DNA from: Mycolicibacterium holsaticum DSM 44478 = JCM 12374
Lineage (GTDB): Bacteria; Actinomycetota; Actinomycetes; Mycobacteriales; Mycobacteriaceae
Length of the DNA stretch: 64,000 nt
Assembly (NCBI RefSeq): GCF_019645835.1
Contig: NZ_CP080998.1
Span: forward strand, 1,612,001-1,676,000
Direction of reading: 5' to 3'
Shown here: positions 1-7,835 of the stretch, piece after piece
How the letters are laid out: every line of letters starts with the position of its first letter
Position numbering within the stretch: position 1 is the stretch's first letter
Made by a program: the position numbers and the translations under genes
Notes under the pieces: model-generated
The model's database searches: none
The model's input: only the letters and a program-made list of their open reading frames with translations
Told to the model about the DNA's origin: nothing

Positions 1-294
1 GAACACCGTTTCGGCCCGGTGCTTTTCAAAGAGATACTGGCACAGCACTTCTCTGCGTCCAGACCACACAAGGACGAATGGACCGACCATCCGGTCATCG
101 TCTTGCTGGTCGGTGAACTCGAGCGTGCCCTGCGCGACGGTGAAGTCCATCGGGAGGTCGACGCCTTCTACAGCGCGACATTCTTTCTGCTCGGCATCTA
201 CGGAGTGCTCACCACGACGGACAACCCGCTCACCCGCAAGACGATGCTGGCCAAGTTGGTCTCGACCGCCGTGCGCGGCTTGGAAGTGCGATGA
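1..294 (+). CDS. TetR-family regulator, C-terminal part (5' end outside window)
   Basis: The frame is open from the first base and ends at a TGA at 292-294, so about 98 C-terminal residues of a longer protein are visible. The segment is helical and ends with a hydrophobic stretch (FFLLGIYGVL) and a basic tail, as in TetR ligand-binding and dimerisation domains. The DNA-binding N-terminus is not in the window, so the family call rests on the tail alone. It is co-directional with the membrane-protein and P450 run that begins 42 bases downstream, which makes it a plausible local regulator. An internal GTG at 19 could be mistaken for a start, but the open frame upstream argues against it. Confidence 0.5.
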   Translation, partial: EHRFGPVLFKEILAQHFSASRPHKDEWTDHPVIVLLVGELERALRDGEVHREVDAFYSATFFLLGIYGVLTTTDNPLTRKTMLAKLVSTAVRGLEVR

Positions 295-336
295 CAGGTT
301 CGCGCAGACACCACCACAACAACCGAGGAGTTCGAA

Positions 337-444
337 GTGTGGGCATGGATCTGGGAGATATTGCGCTACGTCGCGGCGTGGGGCGGGGCGGCGCTCGTCA
401 TCTGGTTCTGGTACTGGATGTTCTCCAGCCTGGGCACGTTCTAG
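337..444 (+). CDS. 35-aa tryptophan-rich single-span membrane miniprotein
   Basis: A GTG start lies 6 bases after a GAGGAG ribosome-binding site at 325-330, and the frame closes with TAG at 442-444. The predicted peptide has 35 residues, six of them Trp, and is one hydrophobic helix (core AALVIWFWYW) with a single Glu and Arg near the N-terminus. The next gene starts 7 bases later, so it looks like the first cistron of the VWA/AAA operon. I do not recognise a family. Its size, composition and position suggest a small subunit or assembly factor of a membrane complex. The good ribosome-binding site and tight spacing are the main reasons to call it real. Confidence 0.6.
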   Translation: MWAWIWEILRYVAAWGGAALVIWFWYWMFSSLGTF

Positions 445-451
445 GGCAGCG

Positions 452-1987
452 ATGAGCGAGCTGTCCGACGCGCATGCGCTGGTCGTCGAGCGCAGTTGCG
501 CCGTCACCGCTGTCGCGCTGAGCGGCCAACGCCGCGAGGGGGTGCGCCTGGTGACCGGTGAGCATCGCCAGTTCAGCCTGAACCCGGGATTGGATCACGT
601 GCTGGTGCCGTATCCGTCCCTGGCGCGTGACTGGACCCGCAGGACGCTGACGTGCGGTGTCGCGCTGCAGTGTTCACCGTCCAAGGAGCGGCTTGCCCAC
701 TACCGGCTCAACGAACTCACCGCGCGCGAACTTCGCGCGCTCACGCTGGTGGAAGCCGCCGTCGCATTGGGCTGGGTCGCGGCCAACTGGCCCGGCCTGG
801 TGGTAGAAGCGCGGCGATTGCTGCCCGATCTCGAGATGCTACCCGACGACATGACGGCCGACGCGATGCTCGAACGCGCGATCTCGTTGTCGCGCAACGG
901 CCAGCCGGTCGGCGACGTCCCGGGTGTGGTGGGCAGGCTGCCGCTGGCGTACACGGTGCCGCAGGGCCTGTCGGACAAGCTACGGCGCAGCTTCGGCCGG
1001 ATGCCGTGGACCACGACGCAGAAGCGGCTGCCGCGGCCGTACTCCGTTCCCGTCGGCGGCGACGGGGGAGTCCGCAACCCCAACCTGCCGCCACCCAGCC
1101 GCCCCCAGGACAACGACCTCGATCTCACCCCGGAGCACCGGCCCGGCATTCCCTATCCGGAATGGAACGCCTGGACAAAGAGTTTCATGCGCGATCACGT
1201 CGCGGTTCTCGAACGCGCTCACACCAGCCGCAACCGCCAACCCGGGGTGGTTTCGGCCGACCTGCGCAAGTGGTTCGAGGAGCACACCCACCGCGCGATG
1301 AAGAGCCGCCTCGAGGACGGCTCCGACCTCGACGTCGAGCAGTATGTGAACCACTACATCGACCTCACCACCGGCGAGGCGATCGAACCGCGCATCTTCC
1401 GCGAACTGCTGCCCGCCAGCCGCGACGTCACGACCGCCCTGCTTCTGGACGGCAGTTCCTCGCTGGGCGTGCACGGCGGAAAGGTCTTCAAGCTCGAATT
1501 GGCCTGCGCTGACGCACTGTCGAGGGCGATGACGCTGGCGCGGGAACGACACGGCATCTTCGTGTTCACCGGGAACACCCGGCACCGCGTCGAGGTCAAC
1601 TGCCTGAAGGACTTCGAGGATCGGCGCTTCGTTCCGCCCAGTCGGCTCGGCCTGTCGACCGGTGGCTACACCAGGCTCGGAGCACCGTTGCGACACTTGA
1701 CCAGCCGGCTGCTGGCGCAGCCGTCCGAACGTCGCCTGCTGATCGTGATCGGCGACGGGCTGATCTCCGACGAGGGCTACGAAGGACGCTACGCGTGGGC
1801 CGATGCCGCGCACGCGGTCGAGGAAGCCAACGACGCGGGCGTCTCGATGTACTACGTCGGCGTCGGGCCGACCCGCGTCGACCCGCTCCCGGAGGTCTTC
1901 GGACCCCGCCGGTCCCAACGCATCCGGCGCGTGGAGGACCTGCCCGGGGTGCTTGCCCACGTCCACCGCGAACTCGTCGCCGCCTGA
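452..1987 (+). CDS. NorD/CbbO-like VWA-domain protein
   Basis: This 511-aa protein has a C-terminal von Willebrand A domain. It shows a complete MIDAS: DGSSS at residues 333-337, the Thr of GGYTRLGAPLRH, and the Asp of IGDGLISDEG. The string YEGRYAWADAAHAV resembles the NorD end-motif. In known systems NorD or CbbO works with a NorQ/CbbQ AAA ATPase to remodel a client, inserting metal into nitric oxide reductase or reactivating RuBisCO. The matching ATPase is the next gene, but neither client is present. The ATG at 452 is chosen over an upstream in-frame start at 113, because the region before 452 carries the miniprotein gene. GGGCAGC just upstream could serve as a weak ribosome-binding site. 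Confidence 0.85.
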   Translation: MSELSDAHALVVERSCAVTAVALSGQRREGVRLVTGEHRQFSLNPGLDHVLVPYPSLARDWTRRTLTCGVALQCSPSKERLAHYRLNELTARELRALTLVEAAVALGWVAANWPGLVVEARRLLPDLEMLPDDMTADAMLERAISLSRNGQPVGDVPGVVGRLPLAYTVPQGLSDKLRRSFGRMPWTTTQKRLPRPYSVPVGGDGGVRNPNLPPPSRPQDNDLDLTPEHRPGIPYPEWNAWTKSFMRDHVAVLERAHTSRNRQPGVVSADLRKWFEEHTHRAMKSRLEDGSDLDVEQYVNHYIDLTTGEAIEPRIFRELLPASRDVTTALLLDGSSSLGVHGGKVFKLELACADALSRAMTLARERHGIFVFTGNTRHRVEVNCLKDFEDRRFVPPSRLGLSTGGYTRLGAPLRHLTSRLLAQPSERRLLIVIGDGLISDEGYEGRYAWADAAHAVEEANDAGVSMYYVGVGPTRVDPLPEVFGPRRSQRIRRVEDLPGVLAHVHRELVAA

Positions 1988-2020
1988 CCGACACCCAATC
2001 TGAGGGAGCCCGAACCGCCG

Positions 2021-2824
2021 ATGACCACCGACACCTACTACTCGAACGGCAACGAAATCGAGTTGTTCGAGCAGGCGTACCACCGGCGACTGCCGGTCAT
2101 GCTCACCGGGCCGACCGGGTGCGGTAAGACGCGGTTGGTCGAGCACATGGGCGTGCTGCTGCGCCGACCGGTCGTCACGATCAGCTGCCACGACGATCTG
2201 ACGAGTTCGGATCTCGTCGGCCGGTTCATGGTCACCGGAGGTGACGTGGTGTGGACCGACGGACCGCTGACCCGCGCGGTCAAGGCCGGCGCGATCTGCT
2301 ACCTCGACGAGGTGGTCGAAGCGCGCCACGACTCACTTGCCGTGCTGCACTCGCTGACCGACCACCGACGCACGCTCTACCTCGACCGGGCCGACGAAGT
2401 CGTCCAAGCGCCGGAGACGTTCATGCTGGTGTGCTCGTACAACCCCGCCTACCGAAGCTCGCTCAAGGAACTCAAGCCGTCGTTTCGGCAGCGGTTCGTC
2501 ACCCTGCCGATGAGATATCTCCCGCCCGACCGCGAGGCCGAGGTCATCGTCGCCGAAACGGGCATACCGCTGCCGGCCGCGAGCCGGCTGGTCGCGTGCG
2601 CCACCGCCATCCGCACCGCCGACGAGGCGTTTCATTTCGAACCGCCCTCGACCCGTGTCCTGGTCACCGCCGCACACCTGATCGCCGCGGGCGCGACCGA
2701 ACTGGATGCCGCCGAGGCCTGCATTCTCGCGCCGTTGTCCAGTGATGGCGCGGTCACCGACGGCCTGCGCGAGGTGGCGGTGGCCAGTCTGGCCGGTGCA
2801 GACAACTCGAGCACCCCGCACTAG
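2021..2824 (+). CDS. MoxR-type AAA+ ATPase, NorQ/CbbQ/NirQ subfamily
   Basis: This 267-aa ATPase has Walker A GPTGCGKT at residues 30-37 and Walker B CYLDE at 93-97. It also has a conserved SYNPAYRSSLKELKPSFRQR segment that carries the sensor and arginine-finger region. Length and motifs fit the NorQ/CbbQ subfamily better than the longer MoxR1-type proteins. Members hydrolyse ATP as hexamers and act with a VWA partner on a protein client. The partner is the gene immediately upstream, 33 bases away. The next cistron is a membrane miniprotein 12 bases downstream, which suggests a membrane-embedded client. Family assignment is firm; the client is unknown. Confidence 0.88.
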   Translation: MTTDTYYSNGNEIELFEQAYHRRLPVMLTGPTGCGKTRLVEHMGVLLRRPVVTISCHDDLTSSDLVGRFMVTGGDVVWTDGPLTRAVKAGAICYLDEVVEARHDSLAVLHSLTDHRRTLYLDRADEVVQAPETFMLVCSYNPAYRSSLKELKPSFRQRFVTLPMRYLPPDREAEVIVAETGIPLPAASRLVACATAIRTADEAFHFEPPSTRVLVTAAHLIAAGATELDAAEACILAPLSSDGAVTDGLREVAVASLAGADNSSTPH

Positions 2825-2836
2825 GAAGGAATCCCC

Positions 2837-2965
2837 ATGGATCCCAAGGAGAAGCAGCGCAAGAAGGCGCTCATCATTCTGCAGATCGTCATCTACGGCT
2901 ATCTGCTGGCGATGTTCCTCATCCAGCTCTACATGTCGTTCGAACGCGGATGGTGGTCGCTGTGA
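2837..2965 (+). CDS. 42-aa single-span membrane miniprotein
   Basis: The ATG at 2837 follows a strong AGGAAGGA site at 2823-2830. The 42-residue product has a lysine-rich N-terminus (DPKEKQRKKA), one hydrophobic helix (LIILQIVIYGYLLAMFLIQL) and a short tail ending FERGWWSL. By the positive-inside rule the N-terminus should be cytoplasmic. Its stop overlaps the GTG of the next gene (GTGA, 2962-2965), so translation of the two is probably coupled. No family is recognised. Like the 35-aa protein at 337 it flanks the AAA/VWA pair and may be a small subunit of the same membrane complex. Confidence 0.75.
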   Translation: MDPKEKQRKKALIILQIVIYGYLLAMFLIQLYMSFERGWWSL

Positions 2966-3645
2966 GCGCTACGGCCACCGTCAGCCTCGAGGATCACCAC
3001 GAAGAATCCCGGCTCGCTCAACGTCGAGCCGACAAGTGGATGATCGCGGGTGCCGCGCTGATGGGCATGTGGGCACCGGGCCTGATCGGGTTCCCGATCT
3101 TCATGCGCGGCGTCTGGCTGCAACGTCAGGCTGCCCGCGCCGGCCTGTCGGTCCGGCCGATGATCGTGACCCTCATCGGATACCTGGTGTTGATCGACGG
3201 CATGCTCAACAGCCTGGGCTGGGCGCTGGACCTGGTCGCCAACCACACGTTGATCAACCGGGTGTTGATGATCGGCTGGGGCCACATGTTCGACGCCGCC
3301 TACTTCTGGCACTACAACGAGCCCTGGGTCGGTGGGTCTGCGGTGCCCGGCGAAAAGGCCTATGTCGCAGGGCTGATCCTCACCGTGTTCGCCATGCGGT
3401 GCGCGGCGGCGATCGGCTTTTTGCAGATGAAGCGGTGGGGCCACCAGTGGATGATCATCACCTGCTGGATGGGCGTGGTGATCTGGTGCGCATACGTGTT
3501 CAACATGACGATGTACGCCGACGTCCGTTACGCCGGGGTCCTGTTCCCGGTCATCGGGTGGTGGCTCTACGACATCTTCTACATAACGCCGTTCCTGGCG
3601 ATCCCGTACCTACACACGGTCAACCGCGAAATCTTCTCCGACTGA
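2962..3645 (+). CDS. Polytopic membrane protein of unknown family, His-rich
   Basis: The predicted 227-aa protein has about five to six hydrophobic segments, around residues 27-48, 60-82, 118-140, 147-168 and 174-198. Starting at GTG 2962 gives a four-base stop-start overlap with the miniprotein; an in-frame ATG at 2950 would overlap more. Histidines and acids cluster between helices in [17 protein letters not shown], with further His in RWGHQW and YLHTVNRE near the C-terminus. That arrangement could bind metal, though this is inference. I considered an AveC-like spirocyclase and a PmoA/PmoC-like subunit and could not support either. Its place directly after a NorQ/NorD-like pair makes it the likeliest client. 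Confidence 0.7.
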   Translation: MSATATVSLEDHHEESRLAQRRADKWMIAGAALMGMWAPGLIGFPIFMRGVWLQRQAARAGLSVRPMIVTLIGYLVLIDGMLNSLGWALDLVANHTLINRVLMIGWGHMFDAAYFWHYNEPWVGGSAVPGEKAYVAGLILTVFAMRCAAAIGFLQMKRWGHQWMIITCWMGVVIWCAYVFNMTMYADVRYAGVLFPVIGWWLYDIFYITPFLAIPYLHTVNREIFSD

Positions 3646-3664
3646 ACAGGCTAAGGAGTACCTC

Positions 3665-4105
3665 ATGACGTCACCATCGGATTCGTCGGCCACCGACGAA
3701 AAGGACCCCGCCGAAGATCTGCCCCCCGGCACGACGCCGTATTACGCGCGGATGCACAAGTACATCAAGCGCGCGGTGCTCGTCTGCCTGATCGCCCTCG
3801 TCATCGAGGGGGCTTTCACGTTGCCGTTCATGGCGGTGTGGTACGGCTATCCGACGCTGAGCCTCACCGAGATCTGCAGCGGCCTGCTCAAGGTCCGCTA
3901 CTCCGACGACACCCTCGAGTGCAAGGTTCCGTATCCGGTGCTTGGTCCTCCGGAAGGTGCCGAGGGCAAGGACACCGCCCGCGACGAGTGGGGGATCCAG
4001 CCCGTGCCTAAGTACGAGCGGATCGGGTTCCGCGAGCTGGTGCGCATCCACGAGGAAAGCGAAGCGCGCAAGGCCGCTCAGCAGCAAGAAGATTCGGCTC
4101 AGTGA
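3665..4105 (+). CDS. Single-span membrane protein, unknown function
   Basis: This 146-aa protein has a polar N-terminus of about 35 residues, one hydrophobic helix at about 36-58 ([19 protein letters not shown]) and a soluble C-terminal part of about 85 residues with two Cys (TEICSGLL and LECKVPYP). The ATG follows AAGGAG at 3654-3659. Its TGA overlaps the GTG of the P450 (GTGA at 4102-4105), tying the membrane genes and the P450 into one operon. The two Cys could form a disulfide if the C-terminal part is outside the membrane, but orientation is not certain. No family is recognised. Confidence 0.7.
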   Translation: MTSPSDSSATDEKDPAEDLPPGTTPYYARMHKYIKRAVLVCLIALVIEGAFTLPFMAVWYGYPTLSLTEICSGLLKVRYSDDTLECKVPYPVLGPPEGAEGKDTARDEWGIQPVPKYERIGFRELVRIHEESEARKAAQQQEDSAQ

Positions 4106-5325
4106 GTTCAAAGCCGCCCGAGCAGCACGCGCGCAACTGGGACTTGCGCCACGCGGATTTCAACGACAACGGCTTCCTCTACGACGTCTACGCGGTGATG
4201 CGGCGGACGTCGCCGTTCGCCCACACCGATACGCCGTTTCTCAGCGCGACCCCGGGCGGGGCCTGGGTCGCGGTGCGCTACGAGGAGTGCTACCGGATCC
4301 TGCAGGACTGGCAGCACTTCTCCAGCAACCCGACACCGGAGGCAAGCGAGCAACTGGCGGGCGATCTGGTCATCACCCTGGATCCCCCGCGCCAGCAGAA
4401 GTTCCGCAAGGTGCTCAACCCGTACTTCTCACCCGCGCGGATGAAGGCGCTGCGTCCGCAGATCCGCGAGGAGACCGACCGGCTGATCGACGGTTTCATC
4501 GAAGCGGGAAGCGGTGACCTCGCCGATGTGGCGTGGCGCCAGCCGGGAATCGTCTTCTTCAAGTATGTCCTCGGCATGCCCATCGAAGACGTGCCGCTGT
4601 GCGTCGAGCTCACCGACGCCGCGCTCAACGGGGACACCGAGGAAACCCGGATGGCCGCCTGGGGCGGGCTGTATCAACACCTGCACGACGGGGTGAGCGA
4701 ACGCGCCACCCAGCCGCCGCGCGACGACATGATCGACGTGCTGCTGACGGCCGAGATCGACGGGGAGCGGCTGCCGTTCGGCGACGTGGTCGCCAACGCC
4801 ATGCTGCTGGTGCAGGCCGGGCTCGAAACCACCGCCAGCGCTATGTCATTCGCGTTTCACTACCTGGCAACCCATCCCGAGGAGCGCGACCGCCTCATCG
4901 CCGAACCGGAGATCCTGGGCCGCGCGGTCGAGGAGTTCATCCGCTTCGGCGGGTCGATCCACGGCATTCCGCGCACGGTCGCCAACGAGGTCGAACTGAA
5001 CGGGCAGACGTTCTGCCCCGGTGAATCGGTCATCGTCAACTACGCGTCGGCCAACCGCGACGAACAGGTGTTCCCGGATGCGGACCGGTGCGTCCTCGAC
5101 CGCCGAGAGAACCGGCATCTCGGGTTCGGCGCCGGCGTTCACCGCTGCCTCGGATCAAACCTCGCCCGCCTCGAAATGCAGGTCGGCCTCGAACAGGTGT
5201 TGGCGCGGATGTCCGACCTGCGCCTGGACGCGAACCGCGAGCCGCACTTTCACGGAAGTTCCGTCACCCGAGGGTACCGTTCGGTGCCCGTGGTTTTCGC
5301 ACCAGCGCAGCGGTCCGTGGCATGA
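4102..5325 (+). CDS. Cytochrome P450
   Basis: This 407-aa soluble bacterial-type P450 has the I-helix oxygen-activation motif AGLETTAS, the ExxR motif EFIR in the K-helix, and the haem loop [10 protein letters not shown] with the axial Cys at residue 349. P450s of this class insert oxygen into hydrophobic substrates and need a ferredoxin and reductase, neither of which is encoded in this operon. The GTG start overlaps the upstream TGA by four bases. The TGA here overlaps the ATG of the following DapB-like gene in the same way. The order of oxygenase then dehydrogenases suggests that an alcohol made by the P450 is handled by the next genes. CYP family is not assigned. Confidence 0.93.
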   Translation: MSSKPPEQHARNWDLRHADFNDNGFLYDVYAVMRRTSPFAHTDTPFLSATPGGAWVAVRYEECYRILQDWQHFSSNPTPEASEQLAGDLVITLDPPRQQKFRKVLNPYFSPARMKALRPQIREETDRLIDGFIEAGSGDLADVAWRQPGIVFFKYVLGMPIEDVPLCVELTDAALNGDTEETRMAAWGGLYQHLHDGVSERATQPPRDDMIDVLLTAEIDGERLPFGDVVANAMLLVQAGLETTASAMSFAFHYLATHPEERDRLIAEPEILGRAVEEFIRFGGSIHGIPRTVANEVELNGQTFCPGESVIVNYASANRDEQVFPDADRCVLDRRENRHLGFGAGVHRCLGSNLARLEMQVGLEQVLARMSDLRLDANREPHFHGSSVTRGYRSVPVVFAPAQRSVA

Positions 5326-6371
5326 CCTACCGTGTCGTGCAGTGGACGACGGGCAACGTCGGCAAAAGATCCGTGCGTGCGGTCGCGCTCAACCCGCAGT
5401 TGGAGCTCGTCGGCTGCTACGCGTGGTCGAAGGACAAGGTCGGCCGCGATGCCGGAGAACTGTGCGGCATCGAGGCTTTGGGCGTGGCCGCCACCGACGA
5501 CGTCGATGCGCTGCTGGCACTCCAGCCCGACTGTGTGGTGTATAACCCGATGTTCGCCGACGTCGACGAGATGGTCAGAATCTTGAGCGCGGGCATCAAC
5601 ATCGTGTCCACCTCGGAGTTCATCACCGGCCATTTCCTCGGTGAGGGCCGCGACCGCATTCTCGACGCGTGCCGAATGGGCGGATCGACCGTCTTCGGCA
5701 GCGGGGTCAACCCCGGCTTCATCCAGCTCTTCGCGATCGTGTCGGCCGGCCTGTCGGAGCGCGTGGAGAAGGTGAGCGTCACCGAGGCCATCGACACCAC
5801 GATCTACAACTCGCCCGCCACCGAAAAGCCGATGGGCTTCGGCTATCCCATCGACCAGCCCGACCTGCCTGCCATCACCGAGAAGGGTTCGGCCATCTTC
5901 GGTGACGGTGTCCGCCTGGTCGCCGACGCACTCGGTGTCGAACTCGACGACGTGCGCTGCGACGTCGCGTATGCCCAGACCACCGAGGACCTACACCTGC
6001 CCGGCGACTGGACGATCGCCAGGGGTTGTGTCGCCGGCGTCGACGTCGGCTGGAAGGGAATCGTGGCCGGCAAAGAGGTCATCGAGATCCGCGGCCGCTG
6101 GCGCAAGGGCCAGACACTGGATCCGGACTGGGAACTGGACATGGGCTACACCGTCGAGGTCCGCGGCACCCCGACGATCAGGACCACGCTGAGCTTCCTG
6201 CCGCCCGCCGACTTCGTCGGCGAAACGTTGGACGACTACATCATGCTGGGATTGTCGATCGTCGCGATGCCCGCGATCACGGCGATCCCGGCCGTGGTGG
6301 CGGCGCCTGCAGGCATCGCTACGTATAACGATCTGCCACTGCTACTTCCGCGGGGAGTCCTCAATGTCTGA
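5322..6371 (+). CDS. DapB-like NAD(P)-binding oxidoreductase (first of tandem pair)
   Basis: This 349-aa protein opens with YRVVQWTTGNVGKRSVRAV, a Rossmann glycine motif of the dihydrodipicolinate-reductase type. Such proteins in actinobacteria are usually annotated as DapB-like or amine-dehydrogenase-like without a known substrate. A central segment (GSGVNPGF) and an alpha/beta C-terminal domain follow. It is much longer than true DapB (about 245 aa), so a role in lysine synthesis is unlikely. The ATG at 5322 forms an ATGA overlap with the P450 stop; a longer in-frame ATG at 5088 lies inside the P450 gene and is rejected. The next gene is a homologue of it. Confidence 0.85.
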   Translation: MTYRVVQWTTGNVGKRSVRAVALNPQLELVGCYAWSKDKVGRDAGELCGIEALGVAATDDVDALLALQPDCVVYNPMFADVDEMVRILSAGINIVSTSEFITGHFLGEGRDRILDACRMGGSTVFGSGVNPGFIQLFAIVSAGLSERVEKVSVTEAIDTTIYNSPATEKPMGFGYPIDQPDLPAITEKGSAIFGDGVRLVADALGVELDDVRCDVAYAQTTEDLHLPGDWTIARGCVAGVDVGWKGIVAGKEVIEIRGRWRKGQTLDPDWELDMGYTVEVRGTPTIRTTLSFLPPADFVGETLDDYIMLGLSIVAMPAITAIPAVVAAPAGIATYNDLPLLLPRGVLNV

Positions 6372-7416
6372 GAAAACCTACCGGGTCATCCAGTGGATGA
6401 CAGGCGACGTCGGCCAGGTCGGGGTGCGGCATTTCGCCCAGTGCCCGGTCTTCGATCTGGTCGGAGTCCTTGTGCACGACAAGGACAAGGTCGGCAAGGA
6501 CGCCGGGGAGATCGCGGGCATCCCGCCGACCGGGGTGATCGCCACCGACGACGTCGAGTCGATGATCGCTATGGACGCCGACTGCGTGTTCTACACACCG
6601 GTGATCATGGACGTCGACACCGTGTGCCGACTCCTGCGCTCCGGAAAGAACGTCGTCACGACGAGCGGCTTGTTCTATCCCACAGACGATTTCCGTGAGC
6701 CGGGGGACAAGGTCCGCGCCGCGTGCCAGGACGGCGGGACGTCGTTTTCCGCAGGTGGCATCCACCCCGGGTATGCGGGCGACATCTTGCCGCTCACCCT
6801 CGCCCGCGTCGTCAGCCGGATCGACAGGATCCAGGTCTACGAAGTCGTCAACGTCCTCACCGACGCACCCCTGGACCACATCGACTGGATGGGCTTCGGC
6901 AAGGACCGCGACAAGTTCCTTTCCGAACCAACCATTCTGGGCCTCGGCGTGTCTTTTTTCGCCCAATCCATGCACATGGTCGCCGACGGCGTCGGGGTGC
7001 ACATCGACGAGGTGAAAGCCGATCTGCGCGCGGCTGTTTCGACCGATGACATACCGCACGAACTGGGTGCCATCCCGCGCGGCACCGTGGCCGCCCAGCA
7101 CCACGAGTGGACAGCTTGGGCCGACGGCAAGCCGCTGATCGTCTACCACGCCATCTATCTGACCGCGGGCCCCGACAAGCTGGATCCGCCGTGGGACTGG
7201 GGCAAAACCCGCTACCGCATCGTGATCGAAGGCGACCCGCCGACCGAACTGACCCTCCAGGGTGTAGACGGGCCGGACGGCACCATGGTCCATCCGGGCT
7301 ACGACTGGACCGCGATGGGCGCCATCAACACGATCCCCGACGTCTGCGATGCCCCGCCGGGCTGGCTCACCCATCACGACCTCGGCCTGGTTCGACCGCG
7401 AGGTCTGGTGCGCTGA
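6364..7416 (+). CDS. DapB-like NAD(P)-binding oxidoreductase (second of tandem pair)
   Basis: This 350-aa homologue of the preceding gene shares the N-terminal pattern (YRVIQWMTGDVGQVGVRHF), the HDKDKVGKDAGEIAGI segment that matches SKDKVGRDAGELCGI in its neighbour, and the AGGIHPGYAGDI centre. It starts 8 bases inside the end of the first copy. Two diverged copies side by side could be two steps of a pathway or a heteromer. The last residues (PRGLVR) resemble the PRGVLNV end of the first copy, so both are full length. Substrate unknown. The flanking P450 genes suggest oxidation or reduction of a hydroxylated lipid or terpenoid intermediate. Confidence 0.85.
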   Translation: MSEKTYRVIQWMTGDVGQVGVRHFAQCPVFDLVGVLVHDKDKVGKDAGEIAGIPPTGVIATDDVESMIAMDADCVFYTPVIMDVDTVCRLLRSGKNVVTTSGLFYPTDDFREPGDKVRAACQDGGTSFSAGGIHPGYAGDILPLTLARVVSRIDRIQVYEVVNVLTDAPLDHIDWMGFGKDRDKFLSEPTILGLGVSFFAQSMHMVADGVGVHIDEVKADLRAAVSTDDIPHELGAIPRGTVAAQHHEWTAWADGKPLIVYHAIYLTAGPDKLDPPWDWGKTRYRIVIEGDPPTELTLQGVDGPDGTMVHPGYDWTAMGAINTIPDVCDAPPGWLTHHDLGLVRPRGLVR

Positions 7417-7835
7417 TGAGCGAGGGCGGTTCGCGGCTGCACCACGTAGTCTTCGCCGTCGCTCCCGAACGGCAAGCCAACGTCGCCCGGATGTTCACCG
7501 AGCTCGGCTTCAGCTTCAACGCAGCTGAGCTGACCGAGTTGGGCGTGACCGTGCAACTGGACTGGGACGGCGGACTCGAGCTGATCAGCCCCATCCCGGG
7601 GTCCATCGCGTCGGTGGCGTTGTCGGTCAACGACTTTCTGGCCGCAAACGGCGACGGCGTGTATACGGTGGTGCTGCGGGTGCCCGACGCCGCAGCGGCC
7701 GAAGCGGTGACCGACCGGTACGGTGCGGTCACCCGGTTTCGCCAAAGCTTCGCCGGCGAAGGCTCCTATCTCGATGAAATCGACCTCTCTGTGTTCAACC
7801 TGCCAATCACCCTCCTAGCAACGGACGTGACATGA
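7416..7835 (+). CDS. VOC-superfamily (glyoxalase-fold) protein
   Basis: This 139-aa protein starts LHHVVFAVAPERQANVARMF and contains TELGVTVQLDWDGGLELISP, the beta-alpha-beta-beta-beta pattern of a vicinal-oxygen-chelate domain. The His of LHH and the Glu of GGLELISP are candidate metal ligands, so isomerase, epimerase or lyase activity on a small acid is possible. ATG at 7416 shares one base with the upstream TGA, and its own stop overlaps the next P450 start (ATGA), so it sits in the middle of the operon. The fold is reasonably supported; a specific function is not. Confidence 0.72.
   Translation: MSEGGSRLHHVVFAVAPERQANVARMFTELGFSFNAAELTELGVTVQLDWDGGLELISPIPGSIASVALSVNDFLAANGDGVYTVVLRVPDAAAAEAVTDRYGAVTRFRQSFAGEGSYLDEIDLSVFNLPITLLATDVT

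Noticed and set aside
980..2329. 449-aa open frame on the - strand
   Set aside because: It lies antisense to the VWA and ATPase genes, has biased Gly/Arg/Asp/Val composition and no domain; a high-GC shadow frame.
452..2824. Denitrification (NorD/NorQ) genes
   Set aside because: No norB or norC is present and the neighbours are P450 and membrane proteins of unknown function, so the nor names are not used.
2962..3645. Identification as AveC-like spirocyclase or PmoA/PmoC-like monooxygenase subunit
   Set aside because: Length, hydrophobic pattern and motifs do not match what I know of these families; left as unassigned.
5322..7416. Lysine-pathway dihydrodipicolinate reductase
   Set aside because: Both proteins are about 100 residues longer than DapB and sit in a P450 operon; only the Rossmann domain is similar.
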